Below, piece by piece: positions 47,180 to 59,831 of a stretch of DNA of 64,000 nucleotides. A model generated the notes under the pieces. The model saw only the letters and a list, made by a program, of their open reading frames with translations. It was not told the DNA's origin and did no database searches. The position numbers were made by a program, and so were the translations under genes. The stretch lies in the NCBI GenBank assembly GCA_022376465.1, contig JACDTU010000009.1, positions 1 to 64,000 of the forward strand, written 5' to 3'. Positions within the stretch are counted from its first letter, which is position 1; each line of letters begins with the position of its first letter. Source of the DNA: Cubamyces lactineus (Eukaryota > Basidiomycota > Agaricomycetes > Polyporales > Polyporaceae).

Positions 47180-47589
47180 CCAGGTGGAATATGATTGCCA
47201 GGTGGAAAATTGACGGCGCTCTCGTCCCTCGTAGAGACTGTATCCTGCGCACCTTGTAGGCCCTATAGGTTGCGGTACTACAGTGGTGGCTAACAGTTTT
47301 CCGAATGCGCGCTGGAAATTCCGCTCCTGTGCATAAGCAATCTGTACGTTTTTATCACGAAATTGGTAGATATGTTTTGTGCCCTTGGTCCACGTGGTGC
47401 GCAAGTTGCAAAGTATGTTGGCCATAGCACTATAGATGTATCTGCACCCCAATCACAGTGTTGCAGGGAGAGCTACATGTTGCGCCACCTATTGGTGAGT
47501 TTTGTGGTCGAGACGCCGTCACGTGACCTGGAACGCGTTTTGCATGAACGTTGCTGAGCACTCGTTATGGGCCCTGTCTGCCATCATAC

Positions 47590-49852
47590 ATGGGTCCCCA
47601 TGCATCTTCTCTTGTGCAGCAGAGACACAAAGCATCTGAAGCAAAGGATGCTCGTGTTGCTGCTGCAATGAATGCTTACTATGCTGCTTCTGAGGCTCCC
47701 GGCAGCTCTTCTGGGTCTCCCGCTTCTGGCACTGTCAGCTCCCTCTCAGTCGTGCACCAATACAGGATACCACCGACTACGTTATGGCGACAAGTGCATG
47801 GCGCTGTGTCAAACCGTGAATCCCATATACGTTCTCAGCTGCTCACACCACCCGAGGAAGACATCTTAGTCCAGCTATGCAAAACACTGGCCCATCGCTT
47901 CCTTCCTATGACACGCAAGCTGTTAGAGGAGAAGGCGAACACCATCTTAGTAGTACGTGCTGGAAACTCTGTACAGCAGGTTGGAAAGCGGTGGATCGAT
48001 CGTTTTCTATCACGGCATAGTAATGAGCTATCTATGTACTGGAGCTCAGGCCTGCGGAGTCAACGTGGATATGCGCTGAATCCGACCAATGTCCGCGAGT
48101 ACTTTGAAGTGCTTTCAGAGATTGACCGTGTGCGGCACATTAAACCTGAGAATAAATATGCCATGGATGAAAGCCCTTTTTTTATTGGGATGGAATTCAC
48201 CGCTCGTGTCATAGGACCTGCTGGGCAGAGGTTACAGCACAGACTGCATGATGATAATAGAGAGAGTGTCTCTCTTGTAGTCACGATCTGTGCAAACGGG
48301 ACCGTGCCGTTCCCTCCTACCATCATTCTGGCTGGACACAACTTTCTGAAGCGGTGGGCATCTCATAATACCCTGAATGCAACGTACGTCCAAGTGAAAT
48401 CTTAGATAGTAGCAGAGCGGCATTAAGCAGAATGTACAGGATCGCACTCTCGCCAACTGGCTATACCAATGACACATTGTCATTAGAATGGATGAAGTCA
48501 TTTGAAGCGCAGACACGTCCATCCGGAACGGCCGTCGACGAATGGCGTGAACTTGCCATCGATAATTGTGGCAGTCATCTTACCTTGCCATTTCTGGACT
48601 ATGCAGCAGAGCATCGTATCGAAGTAGTCGGCTACATCCCGAACTCCAGTCACGTCCTCCAGGGACTTGATGTTGCCTGTTTTGGAGCTCTCAAAACCTA
48701 CTATTCGCAATCGCTCGCTGCATATCAACGGCGTTCTGGAGGTGCGGTCACCAAAGAGGTCTTTCTGGAACTCATCAAAGAGCCCTTCGAGCGGGCCTTC
48801 TCACCATCGACGATCAAAGCTGCATTTCGCTCGACTGGACTTGAGCCAATAGACAGCTCTGTCATTGGGCACTTCGAGTTGGCACCTAGCGAAGAACACT
48901 CAGCACCGTCCGCATTTCCCATCCGTCTTCCTACTCCCGTCAAGGTGATGCTCCCTCTGCTTAGGGCTGTTCAATCTCATCCTACTGAAGTAGGTGCAAG
49001 CACCGAGGATCTGCAGGTGAGATTTATAAATATTAGCTTTTAATTGCATAAGGCAATAACAATGATCAGGTTGCAGCGGCGGAGACAGCGAAACTACTAC
49101 GAGAGGCCTCCGTATCATTCATGATTGATTCGAAGACGGACGGGCCCTCCACCTCTGCGCTACCTCTACCCCTCATTCTTGACCCCCCTCGCTCCCTTAC
49201 AGGCGCGCCCAAGGTGCCGGAGGGCTTGACAATGTCCCGCATGCCTCGCGCTGGGGTGACAACAATCCGGGATCAGCTCGCAAGTTGTGAAGCTGCTCTG
49301 CAGCAATCTGGAAAAGAGATTGCTGCTTACCGTGAGATTGTCGAGTCCCAGAACGCCACTCTTGCTCTCCAAGCGGCCGCGTTCGAGGTACAGCAGCGCA
49401 AGCTAACGGAGAAGAATGATAAGAAGCGATCAAGCAGAGATAAGCTGCTCGCAAAGAAGGTTGGCCGTCACCTGTCGGGAGAAGAATTTCGGGCTGCAGT
49501 GCGGGCGGACGAAGCCACGCGCGAGGCCACCAAAGCGAAGAAAGACGCGTCGAAGGTCTCCCGTGAGGCGATGGCCCAGATCCGTAGGGAGAGGAGGGCA
49601 TGGAGAAAGGACGAGCAAGAGAACAGGAGAAAGCAGCGGGCACAGGATCTAGCTGCGTGGGAAACCGAGTCCAAGCGATGTCGAGAAGCTCACGAGAAGC
49701 TGCCAAAGCTGCCAGCAGCTCCGAAGCGACTCCCCACGCCGGATGGGCTCAAGAGTCCTGAGCAAGATGAACATAGGGAGAAGGAGAGCGGCGGCGAGGG
49801 CCAGGAGTCAGGAGATGAGAGCCGTGATGGGGTGACTGTTGAGAGTGACTGA
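47590..49852 (+). CDS. Pogo/Fot1-family DDE transposase with C-terminal extension
   Basis: Cut-and-paste transposase. Exons 47590-48383, 48440-49016 and 49070-49852 sum to 717 codons plus stop with clean frames. The N-terminus has a psq/CENP-B-like helix-turn-helix pair: EAKDARVAAAMNAYYAASE, YRIPPTTLWRQV, then TPPEEDILVQLCKTLAHRFL with KRWIDRFLSRH. The DDE_1 catalytic residues are D193 (AMDES), D306 (AIDNCGSH) and D342 (LQGLDVACF). The last two are separated by 35 residues, the DD35D spacing of fungal pogo elements. After the catalytic domain, about 260 residues form a charged Lys/Arg/Glu-rich, likely coiled-coil tail (around KKRSSRDKLLAKKVGRHLSG) ending in an acidic stretch. The chosen ATG is the first in frame. 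No disabling mutation was seen. Confidence 0.9.
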
Positions 49853-50236
49853 TGTGACTATCTCTTTTCCATTCAATCCCCACTCTTGATTCACTGGATC
49901 TCTCGTATATAAGCCCAATCGTACATCATGCACTCGCAGAACATGTTTAGACGCAACTTAGGCGAGCAGTTTGCAGGGCAATGAGCAGGAAAGAGAGACT
50001 GCACCAAACGCGTCCTCCGTGATGTCACGGCGCTTCCAGCTTTCCACCTGACGGTCATCCTGGAATCGCAGGCGTCGCTAAGTTGCTCTCAACCCTCCGC
50101 ATCCCACCCAGCAGCTGCCCTCGCTATATCATACCCACATAGGCCCGAGGGTACACTGCGCAAGTGCGGCATAACCGACGGACCGCAGCCAACTCTGCTT
50201 TCGCAGCGGAACGCGCGAAAACCGTATTCCGTCTGA

Positions 50237-50249
50237 CGGTCAAATACTG
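50237..50249 (-). repeat. Right terminal inverted repeat of the pogo element
   Basis: Reverse complement reads CAGTATTTGACCG, one mismatch to the left repeat; directly before the second TA. Confidence 0.8.
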
Positions 50250-50251
50250 TA

Positions 50252-52486
50252 CTTACCTTGACCCCACTGATGTGGGGTAGACGAGAGGCTGAAGTTCGGA
50301 GATACGCCATCAAGGACTAAATTGCAGAGCCAGTAACCAGGTACGAGATGGAGATGCACGGCTGGATGATGTTGTGGATCTCGCCCAGAGACGCTCAGGC
50401 TACAGTTGGAACTTGGAACTTGGAATGGGCGCGCTTCTGCATTTGCGCTTGTTCGAACCGCACCGCTCAGGCACGGCCGGTTGTCAGGCAGATCGCGTGA
50501 GGTACGCAGGACCCGAGACCGCAGCGCAGGGAGCTTGGGTCAGGTGCCTATGATATACAGCAAAAATCCAGGAAATTCGTCGCAAATGCCACCACCGATG
50601 TCAGGACCTATAGCCTGTAAGCGGCCAAGGCTGGAGGGGTCGGCGGTCGCATTTACGGAAGGGATTGCAAGAGAAAGGGGGTGGGTGCATGCGCGAATGC
50701 TAGCGCTGTAGAATGCGGCTTTGTGCGTAAGATTAACTTAATGTCTGGATCTCCTCGCGATCCCGGCGATCGCGTTGCTGTTGTTGATATCTGAGCACGC
50801 AGCGTCTTTCAGCGTTCCTCCTGTACACACACACACAAGACTAATAGCGGCGGTGCCGGATACGGCGATCGCGGTAGAACCCCGTAGAACCGTGAGCTGA
50901 GTCAATCCTGGTTAATGATAGGGGAGGGGAGGGGATGGCTGGATGCTTGTGTGTCCGTATGGTGCAGGCGCTCCTTCGAGGCTTCGGCGATCGAATGAGT
51001 GCATGATGAGGTTCGAAACAGGGGCGGGTCTTCGGTGCGGGTGGGTGCTTGCCAGAGTAGGATAAGTGTAGGGAAGGATGAGTGAGTGTCGGTAATGTAC
51101 GTGAGCCGCGTTGTAGGAAATCAATGAGACCTTTTCCGCGATTCCATAACGAAGTGCTGTTACACAAACCGCTCCTCTTTCTAGTGGAATCAGTACACAC
51201 AGAACATTCACGCGACCCTGCCACAACAACACGACGCCGGCATATTACGAGAGAACAAGGGACGATATCCCCGGGGCCGTCGGTGCCCATGCATTCCCCG
51301 TATCGCAGGCGCTCGAGCCACGGACCTAGCTAGACCTGGTGCACTTACGCGGTACGTTGGACGCCTGTTCCACGGCATTCCACAGTCAAAGTCATCCCGG
51401 TGACGTGCAAGTGCGTCCTTTAAGATGCCGGTTTCACAGCAGGGCTCGTCGGGGGCGGCGCCGCAAAGGCCCGTGTCCGCGGACCACGTCCGAGACGGCA
51501 CAGCACAATAACGCGGTGTCCGAGAAAGACGGATGGTGCTGTCCCGTCGGCGCCGTCGCCCACCGCGTCTGTCATACCGGCTTTCCATAGCCGAGGCGGC
51601 GATACGTTCGAGGAAAGGCGTGTACGAATTGAGTATTGATTGCGTCATGAAGAGCAGAAGGGCGTTGTGCAAGCGTCGGGTGCCTTGTAGATCCTCGTTG
51701 ATCCTCCTCGAGGACGAGTGCTATAAGCGCTCGGCATGGCTAGTTCCGCTGGAACGCTGGCATTAAGAGCGGGAGTGTGCCCGAGAACTAACGTTTCGTG
51801 CTGCGAGCAGTGTTCGTTTGAGCGTTATGTGGGCTTAGTGAGCGCGAGTTGCTAGTGTGGGGGTGTTTGAGGCTGGACGTCGGGTCGAAGCGGGGCCAGC
51901 TCTGTCCATCTCGCGCGGAGAGTTGATGGAGAATGCTACGCACCGCAAACTGTGCAGGCAGACTCCCATCTGTCGTGGGGCGCCGCTTTACCCACCTGAA
52001 TTTGAGATGGAATGTATGGGCTGTGGCCCGAGTCCGACGGGCTGCGGCACCGGACGCGAAGTAGCAGAGCTGTCTGTCTATGTGGCTACCTAGTCAAACC
52101 GAGGCCGAGGATACTAGTGTCTTCCTCGACACACGAAAGGGGGTGGGTCGGGCCCGTGAGGTGTTGTTACGGCAGACGTTAGCAAGCACTCGTGGAAAGG
52201 AGGACATGGGAGGCTCTGGAGAGGCTTATGGCATCGAGCGAGCGAATGCGTCAGCGCGGCGGGCTTGGGCTCGGATCGAACGTATAATAGGCGCTCCCCG
52301 GGGTCTCCGGGGCAAGCAGTCCGGTCGAACCGGAGCAGCGCCAAAGGAGACTGACTGTTCTCAATCCCTCCCTCTCCTCACTCATCGCCTTCCCTCTGCC
52401 GCCGGCTTCTTCTCTCTCCTCCACATCCTCCTACCTCGCCATCGCATGCTACAGCCCTACTGACTCTGCGCACATATCCTCCAACC
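50252..52486. other. Intergenic region, pogo element to regulator B
   Basis: Short overlapping frames, a small CA-repeat near 50829, no recognisable gene. A TATA-like TATAATA at 52283 and a pyrimidine-rich leader precede the next gene. Confidence 0.45.
52283..52289 (+). promoter_or_regulatory. TATA-like box of Zn2Cys6 regulator B
   Basis: TATAATA about 200 bp upstream of the ATG at 52487. Confidence 0.35.
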
Positions 52487-55400
52487 ATGCCCGCAGAACC
52501 GCGGCGGAACTCCCGCAAAGTGAGCACGGACGACGAGATTGAACTCAAGAGGGCAAGAGGCGAGATCTCGTGTGCAGAGTGCAGGCGGTGCGTCTCCCTC
52601 GCGCTTCTTTCATTCAGAAGAACTTCCCCGGTCCTCATCCATCTCTATTCTGTACATCACAGATTGAAGCTCAAATGCGACAAGAAACTTCCCTGCGGCT
52701 CGTGTGTCCGGAGAGGATGCACCTCTATATGCCCTAATGGTATGTGCAATGTTCCGTGGACGCGTCCGATCGCATATAGTCTAAGATCGTTCATCTCGCT
52801 GTGGTTCCAGGTAGTTTGTCGGCCGGCCAAGGCACGAGGTTAGTCGTTCGTGCAGCTGATGGGTGGCGGGCCGTGATCTCAGACGCTCCGTTCTTGGCCT
52901 TGGCAGATTCATCCTCGCCGATACAGACCAGCTGCACAGAAAGATATCCGAGATGAGTGAGCGCATACGGCAGCTGGAAGACGCCCTCGCTATCTTCCAA
53001 GCTGGCATCTCACACGAACGGCACCCCCTTCTCCGAGACGAGCTCCTCACTATCAAGTTCGGCCCGGAAGTCCGCAGAACGGTCGACGATGAGCACAACA
53101 GGGACATGCTCTCCAGCTCAATCGACGCCCTCGGTACGTTGACTGTAGGCGAACACGGGGAGACCAAATACTTCGGCCGCTCAGCAGGTTCAGAGGTCAG
53201 TCGGTTTTCTCCGCTCAATTCCGTTCGCCCGATGAGATCCGTCGTACTGACGCCCTCGGCAGACATTGATCTCAGTAAGTCTTTGTGGCGTAATCTCTGT
53301 CGTTCCCGCGAATTCATGCAAATTAGACGGCTTCGGACGTCCTGGACGAAGGAGAGCCCGCTCCCTCGTTTGAGCCCGAACTCACCAATGCAGCCATCAC
53401 TTTCCCCCTCACGATTATTGAAGAAGGTACAGACGCCCTCCTGGAGAAGCTTGAAGCCCACTTGCCGCCGCAGCCGCGCGCTTGGGCGCTCTGTGAGACT
53501 TTCCTGGAACACCTTTCCTGGTGGTGTCGGCCCATCAAGCGGGACGAACTCATCGACGACATCTTGGTACCCATATACAACTGCGTTAAGGACCCAACAC
53601 GGAACTCATACCACAAAGATGCCGGTCCCGACGACGGTCGCTGCCCACATCTGCTCGCCGTGCTCTTCTTTGTCTTCGCTCTGGGCTCTCTGGTTGATCT
53701 GACGTTGCAACCGTGTTCTGCCGAAGCTGAATTGTACTATCGTTTGGGCAGAGCAGCTCTGTCGATGCGCTCGGTGTTTGACTCACCCGAGCTCGAGACA
53801 GTGCAGGCCCTCGTTCTCATGGGAGAGTACCACAGCCTCTGCATACAGCGATACTCGATAGAGAGCGCCTGGCGAATCATCTCGCTGGCCTCAAAGGTTG
53901 CCCAAAGCGTACGTTGATATTCGCGTGATTACATACAGACGACTTAGAGTGCATCCATCATATGATAGGTCGGACTACGTCTGTCCTTTTTTCCTATGTC
54001 ATGCGAAGGGGATGCTGATCTGCGCTGTTCTAGACCGCGACAGCGCGCAATGGAAGCTCGGCGAAAAGCATGTCCAACGGCGACGGAACCTGTTTTGGGA
54101 ACTGTTTGCTATCGAGATGATACATGTAAGCACGGAGTATCTGCCGGAGACAGTCGTATGACTGACAAGTGTGCGAGCAGTGCATGTCTCTAGGCCGCCC
54201 GCCTGCGATATCATTCACCCACATCGACTGCGAGCTGCCTGATGACGACGAGGCGGGCATCTCCGATGACGGTAACAATCTGCGCGGGTGTACGTCTACG
54301 GGCTTGCTGCTGTCTATCTACATGGCTCTGTTTGACGTGGTACTTACGTCGTTTCTGTTAGTTTGGGGGTTCAAGCACTCGTTCACACGAGACATCTACT
54401 CGTCTGTGATCGAAGGAATGCTCTCTGCGAAGGCGCCTTCCTACGCCACGGTGCTCGAGTACGACCGCAAGATCCGGCAGACGACCCTCCCCAACGTACG
54501 GCTCTATCTGCGTCCGGATGAGGCAAACTACAGCAACCCTTCCGTCGTGCTTAAGTCCTTCTTCCTCTCACACTTCCGGAGCATCAGTACGTCAATCGTT
54601 GGGCTGCTTGACGATGTCTGTGCGCTCATGTGACGGCCTGCGTCGCCTTCTAGCCATGATACACATACATCGGACGTTCTTCGCCCAAGCCCTGCTGGAT
54701 CACCCGACAAACCCCCTTGCGAGCCCCTACGCACCCTCCTTCCTAGCTGCCAACCGCTGCGCGTCTATCCTCCTACGCAGCTTCCTCCACCACTGGAATC
54801 GCAGGTACGCAACTATCTTGAGTGGCTCTCCCACCGTGCCCGTACCGTATTCTGACATGGCGCCGTCCCAGCCCTGAGATATGCAGTCGCTTCTGGGGCA
54901 TGTGGACACACGCATTCTCTGCCGCTGTACGTACTTTCTCTTCCGTTTGGACGCGAGCCTGCCGTACACACACCCCTGGCAGTTCATTTTCCTTTCGTTC
55001 TTGGCCCGGGTGTCCGTTGAATGGGGTTGCTGACGCGAGTTTGCTGGACACGCAGGTTATCTTGGGTAGCACTGTCACACGCTCCCCTAACGCGACCATG
55101 GCGCCGAGCGCTCTCACGGACCTAGACCTCGCCGTCGACTTCTTCGAACGTGGAGCCGCGATGAGCCCCCGCGCCCGACAAGCTCTGGTCAGTATCTCTG
55201 TTTTAGCACTCGCTGCACGGCGTTTGAGTCCGAGACTGACGTGCTTCCCTTCTTCCCACTCCCATCCTCACCGTCTCACCAGCCTATCCTGCGCAACCTG
55301 AAAGAGCGCGCGCTGAATGCGTTCAACGAGTACCGGAATCGGCACATGAGCCCGTCGCTAGACATCCAGCTGCACATCGGGCCGGAGGACCAGTTCCAGG

Positions 55401-56143
55401 ACGAGCTCGCGATCTTCGGCGGGCAGACGCGCGTGCTGACGAACAAGTACCTCTCGAGGAAGCGCACGCGGGTGCCCGCGAAGCCGCGCACGGAGACGTC
55501 GTCAGCGTCAAACGCGAGCACGCCCGCCCCGGCGAGCACACCGCAGACGGCGTCGACGCCGAGCGACGACGGCATGCAGTTCTCGCAGCACGTCGACGAG
55601 CAGATGTCGAACGTGCATCCGTCGCTTGTGGAGTACCTCTCGCTGTTCCCGTCTTCGGCCTCGATCTCCGTCGTCAACCAGAGCCAATGTTCTCAACAAC
55701 AGCAACAGCAGGGACCTGTGGGCTCGTCACCCTCGCCGTTCGCGCCCCCGTCTTCGGTCTCCTCGCCCCCACCCTTCGCCCCGTCGGACAATATGTCCGG
55801 CGTCCAGTCGCACGCAGCACCCACACACGCGCCATCCCAGCACCAACCGCAGCCTCAGCGACAAGCGGTGTCGGCCCCGACGGACCCGCTGCAGTTCCTG
55901 AACGTGCTGCCGACGGGGGACCCGACGGACCAGATCGCGGACCCGAGCACGTTCTTCAGCATGTCGCCGGAGATGACGAGCGGGATGTTCAGCTCGCCGT
56001 TCGGGATGGTCGAGCCCGCGGGCGCGGGGAACGACCAGTGGGCGTCGCTCATGCGCGAGACGGGCATCTTTGACGCGCAGGGGAACTTCCGCCAGGACTC
56101 GTTCAACGTGAACGGCCAGCCGGATATGTTCTCGGCGTTTTAG
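52487..56143 (+). CDS. Zn2Cys6 fungal-specific transcription factor B
   Basis: Paralogue of regulator A. My model has fourteen exons: 52487-52587, 52663-52739, 52811-52838, 52907-53195, 53263-53274, 53327-53908, 53969-53978, 54034-54125, 54181-54271, 54362-54586, 54654-54804, 54872-54926, 55056-55187 and 55283-56143. They sum to 901 codons plus stop. The zinc cluster has C29, C32, C39, C45, C48 and C57, with the shared lead-in KRARGEISCAECRR. The coiled coil is SERIRQLEDALAIFQ. The middle homology domain includes LFFVFALGSLVDL and VGLHRDSAQWKL, the latter bridged by a 10-nt exon. The tail is Ser/Pro/Gln-rich and ends QWASLMRETGIFD, matching the end of regulator A (RWTSFMHENGFL). It probably binds CGG-type half sites, as the family does; target genes unknown. 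Confidence 0.88.
53969..53978 (+). other. 10-nt microexon in regulator B
   Basis: GTCGGACTAC between a GATAG acceptor and a GTCTGT donor. It encodes Val-Gly-Leu and the first base of His in the conserved GLHRD segment. Regulator A has the equivalent 10-nt exon at 36661-36670. Confidence 0.8.
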
Positions 56144-56592
56144 AGCTGGGGTGTGGGGTTCTGCTCCTCGATGCCTTGTTTATTCCTCGGCCGTCGCGGT
56201 AGCCTGTGCTGCTTGCGTACGGAAGATTGATGACTGATGATGATGCGTGTTCGTTGTTTTTGTTTGTTGTAATAGCACCTGCTGCTTGTTGCTGATGTTA
56301 TCAGTGCCGTTCCTCGAACGTTCCCCCTGTTGTGATATGTAGCATGACCATCCCTAATTATTATCTTGGTTCCCGATCGTTCAAAGACCGCACGAGTCCT
56401 CTCCAATGTCATATGTGTGATATACTCCTCACCAGACAATATAATATAAACGATGCACGATAGATTGGGGTGACGGTCCACGGAGATAGGTAATACAATA
56501 CAAATGTGGTACCGGGGTATGACGAGTTAGTACACATGAAATCCTTCAGTCAGTGTCCTTCGAGTCGTTGAATTGGGACTACGCCGTGTCGT

Positions 56593-59257
56593 TCATTGAA
56601 CCTTCGCGCGAATCTGAACAGGAGGCTTGAGCTGCTCTTTACGCGACTTGTACGGGTGCCGGAAGATCGTCCCATTCTGCAGACAGGCCTCCGCGTCTTG
56701 GTCCGGGTGCCTGATGCAGGAAAGGCCAGAAGAGCTCATTAGCTGCAATAGACCAGGAGGGAGACGACCTCGTGCTTACTCGGTCTTGTAGTGCTCCTGC
56801 ATTCTCGGCCACCTCTCGTCGAAATCTAGGCAGAGCGAGCACGACCACTCGATGTTCCGGCGGGCGACCTTGGAGGTCAAGTCGACGTCGTGGGTCTCTG
56901 CTTCTAGGCGATAAGCGAGCGCGAGCTCCTCCTCGTCGAGGGGGGCCCACTTGTCGTGCTTTCCAAAGTAATACGTATGCACACAGGCGTGATTGATCTG
57001 ACCACCCAATACAGCGGGCATGAGCGCGGGAGATGCAAGGTGGAAACATCGTAAGAGTACTCACCGCTGTTTCGACAGTGAAGGCGTAAATTCCCCATGG
57101 TTCTGGGCACGACAGGCATTTGAGCCGTGCGCCGCAGTCCTTCACGTCGTTCAACGTCGTCCTAAGCGGGTCCATCCCGAGCGTCTGGAGTATGTTGCAC
57201 GCCTGCGCGACGACATCCGGTGTTCTGTACAGATCCCTGACTTCGAACGGCTGCACGTCGTATTCCATGGATCGCTTCATGAACAGACGCGAGTAGAAGG
57301 TATCCTCCGGAGGCTCGCGGTCATACACGGCGCGCTTGCGTAGGCAGTCGTGTCTCAAGACGGTGGGAAAGCGAGGCGGAGAGGGTTCTTCTACTCCTGG
57401 CCTGTAACCATAGTAGGCGGTATGACCTATACAGCGGCAGCCAAACACCGCGACCGCCAGTGAGAACATGTCGACGTCGTCCGCGACAGGGCCCGGCAAG
57501 GCGCCCTTCATGATGGTCGACAACTTCTCCTTCATTTCTGCTTCCCATCTCGCGGTGACGGCAGGCAGGATCGCTGAGAAATCGCCACGAGTGATTGTTC
57601 GTTCGTTCTCGGCCTCCAGCAGCGACCGGCATTCGCTGACGAAGATGAAGTCGAGCGCTCGTGGCCTGTACTCCATGGAGGCCGACCGCGGTAAACGCAC
57701 ATAGTGCTCACGGATAGCTTGTTCGAGCATCTCGAAGCGGGACTTGAGAAGCCCTTGACGCTCTACCGTCAAGCGCTCTTTGCGGATGTCGTTCAGATGA
57801 CCTTCGAGCCGCGCGTAGACATCTTGCCAGACTAATGAGATGTTAGCGATCAAGCTCGAGCTTGGTCCGCTGGGAGAGCACTCGCCCTTTGGTGTAAGTT
57901 TGGCAGCCTGCCGCACTACAGTAGAAGCAGCCATCTCGTCGAGACGCTTGGGTCCCATGAACGCGATTTCCTTCTCCCATCCTCCCTCCTTGAGCCGTCG
58001 AAGAATCCTGGGATGTGTCAATAGCAAGCACTCGCACGCGCCTTCCTGACGTACTCATGGAATCGAGTGACCCTAGCTGCATCTAAAGCAGCCCGTCTCT
58101 TTCGTTCTTGCTCATCGAACCACGCCTTGCACGGGGCAGCGTACTGCCCAAGACGCAGTCTTGCGTTAAAATTGATCGCCAGGTATAATATCAGCACTCA
58201 CTGCTTCCCGTTCCTCAATTTCGCCGCGCCTCTCTTGTTCGATTCTCTGGGCGATATCGCGGAGAGCAAACCATGGGGTGTTTCTTGGACATGCCTTACG
58301 CCACTCAACAGCCAAGGGCTCCAGATGTTCCCGGTGAATCCTGTTGGACTTGGAGCTCTCTCTGCAGCTACACAGTACGTCAGATTAAAAATGCTTATGC
58401 GCGAGAATGTCGCATGCTCTGTTTCACCTAATATTATCAGACGGGTTAACGACAGCCAGCAACCGGAAAGGGCCATGTGTGGTATAGGAGAAGATGCCAG
58501 TTTTACAACGGCTACGGCGTTGTATATAGTCGTCCGCTTCATTATAATTGAAGGTTCTGATACGAGTCATTCCAAATATCAACAACCATCTCTAATCGCA
58601 CAATATACGGTGGGATGAACGTACACCTCACGTAGGCATCTGGCGCAGTGCCGCGTAAACCATGCCCATATGACTTGATGTACGTTTGTGCAGCCACATC
58701 TCTAGAGCACAAGTATCAGCGATGTCATCCATCTCAGACCAGTCAAACCTACGTGGCAATACGGTGAAATGAGGAGATGGACGAAGGCGGGTTCACTAAG
58801 GAAGGGCGGCCGCTCTGGGAAGTCGTCGGTATTAGCTCGAGCCTGCTCCCAAAGCCTCTCTTTCGTTACGGTCTTCTGACCGAGGAAAAATTCGCGGAAC
58901 CTCTTGCATGTGCGAGAGAGTTGGTGTAAATCTCTCAGGTCGAGGTAACTATAAATCTGAAGGGAAGTGGTTGTTAGCATCACGCACCCACCGTGGTCAT
59001 ACGGTAGTAGTCACCTCAAGTTGTATCTCGACAGCAATTTCGGGGAGTGTGTCGAGATGCCCCTTGCGAAATTTTCCTGCTGCGCCTGTGACGCAGCTCT
59101 TCCGAGCGCGACTTGCTACAGGTTGCCGGACAGACTGGGGGGTTGGCACTAGAGCGGTTTTGGTCATTGCCCGAGTCGTACGCCGAGGCGGTGCCAGTGT
59201 GGCCACCGGATTGAGCGTGTCGGTATGTTCTGTTTTCTGCTTCTTTCTTGGAGGCAT
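56593..59257 (-). CDS. F-box protein with C-terminal C2H2-type finger (paralogue 2)
   Basis: Probable SCF adaptor, tandem copy. First exons on the minus strand are 59015-59257 (MPPRKKQKTEHTD, basic linker, then LPEIAVEIQLE) and 58753-58956 (F-box, IYSYLDLRDLHQLSRTCKRF). The next exon encodes a Cys knuckle (CGCTN, then HCARCL) and ends at a GTACGT donor in phase 2. The middle and C-terminal parts follow through shared motifs (EHYVRLPRSASMEYRPRALD, CLSCPE). The terminal finger is CSLCLDFDERWPRMQEHYKT, then EH, then the DQDAEACLQNGTI tail, ending at 56593. No stop or frameshift was found in the exons I traced, although not every internal splice site was fixed. A GTA trinucleotide run lies just upstream of the ATG. 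Confidence 0.8.
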
Positions 59258-59280
59258 ATTGTAGGAAAGCGAATTTGAAG

Positions 59281-59307
59281 GTAGTCGTAGTAGTAGTAGT
59301 AGTAGTA
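59281..59307. repeat. GTA trinucleotide repeat
   Basis: GTAGTC followed by seven GTA units, located 24-50 bp upstream of the ATG of F-box paralogue 2, so in its 5' leader or core promoter. Confidence 0.85.
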
Positions 59308-59831
59308 TAATTTCAAAGGTATGTAAGCGTACTCTCCACAAGCTAGCGCCGCAATACATTCGTGCTAGCTACTTCCGCAAACACCCAGGACAATGTCCTT
59401 TAGCCACTGTCGCCGCTCAAGCTAAGCGCACAGTGACACGCTCACGTGGCCGAGAATCGCGTCGCGTTATGTCGCGTGGAATGTGCAAATGTGCCCGAAC
59501 GTGGCCATGGACCCGCGCCGCTGATCCCTTCTCGCATGACACACGAGCTAGACATTCGAATACACATTCTCCTAGAGGACTAGTTTCAGGGCCACTCCTC
59601 GCGACCATTAGCGACAGACGCACAGGTACACCCCACTGCCTGCAAAGCTGCGTGCGCCGTGAACATGTCACGTTGAGTCGCAGAGAACGAACACTTCGGG
59701 TTTATTGTGTGAAGAAAATGTGTGACGGAAGAAAACGTATAGCGTAATGGTAGTAATATCCCAAAGAAACAACCAAGCAATGTCATCCTAGGATCAGATC
59801 TATGTAAGAACAAGCCGGTAACGTTGTGTTA

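Larger units (their letters stand above)
47167..50249 (+). mobile_element. Complete pogo/Fot1-type DNA transposon, 3,083 bp
   Basis: Flanked by TA target duplications (47165-47166 and 50250-50251). Terminal inverted repeats begin CAGTATTTGA and extend about 13 bp with one mismatch, the typical CAG start of pogo elements. Subterminal CAGGTGGAA motifs occur twice on the left (near 47181 and 47199) and once inverted on the right (50041-50050), likely transposase binding sites. It carries one open transposase gene with all three catalytic aspartates, so it may be autonomous. Confidence 0.88.
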
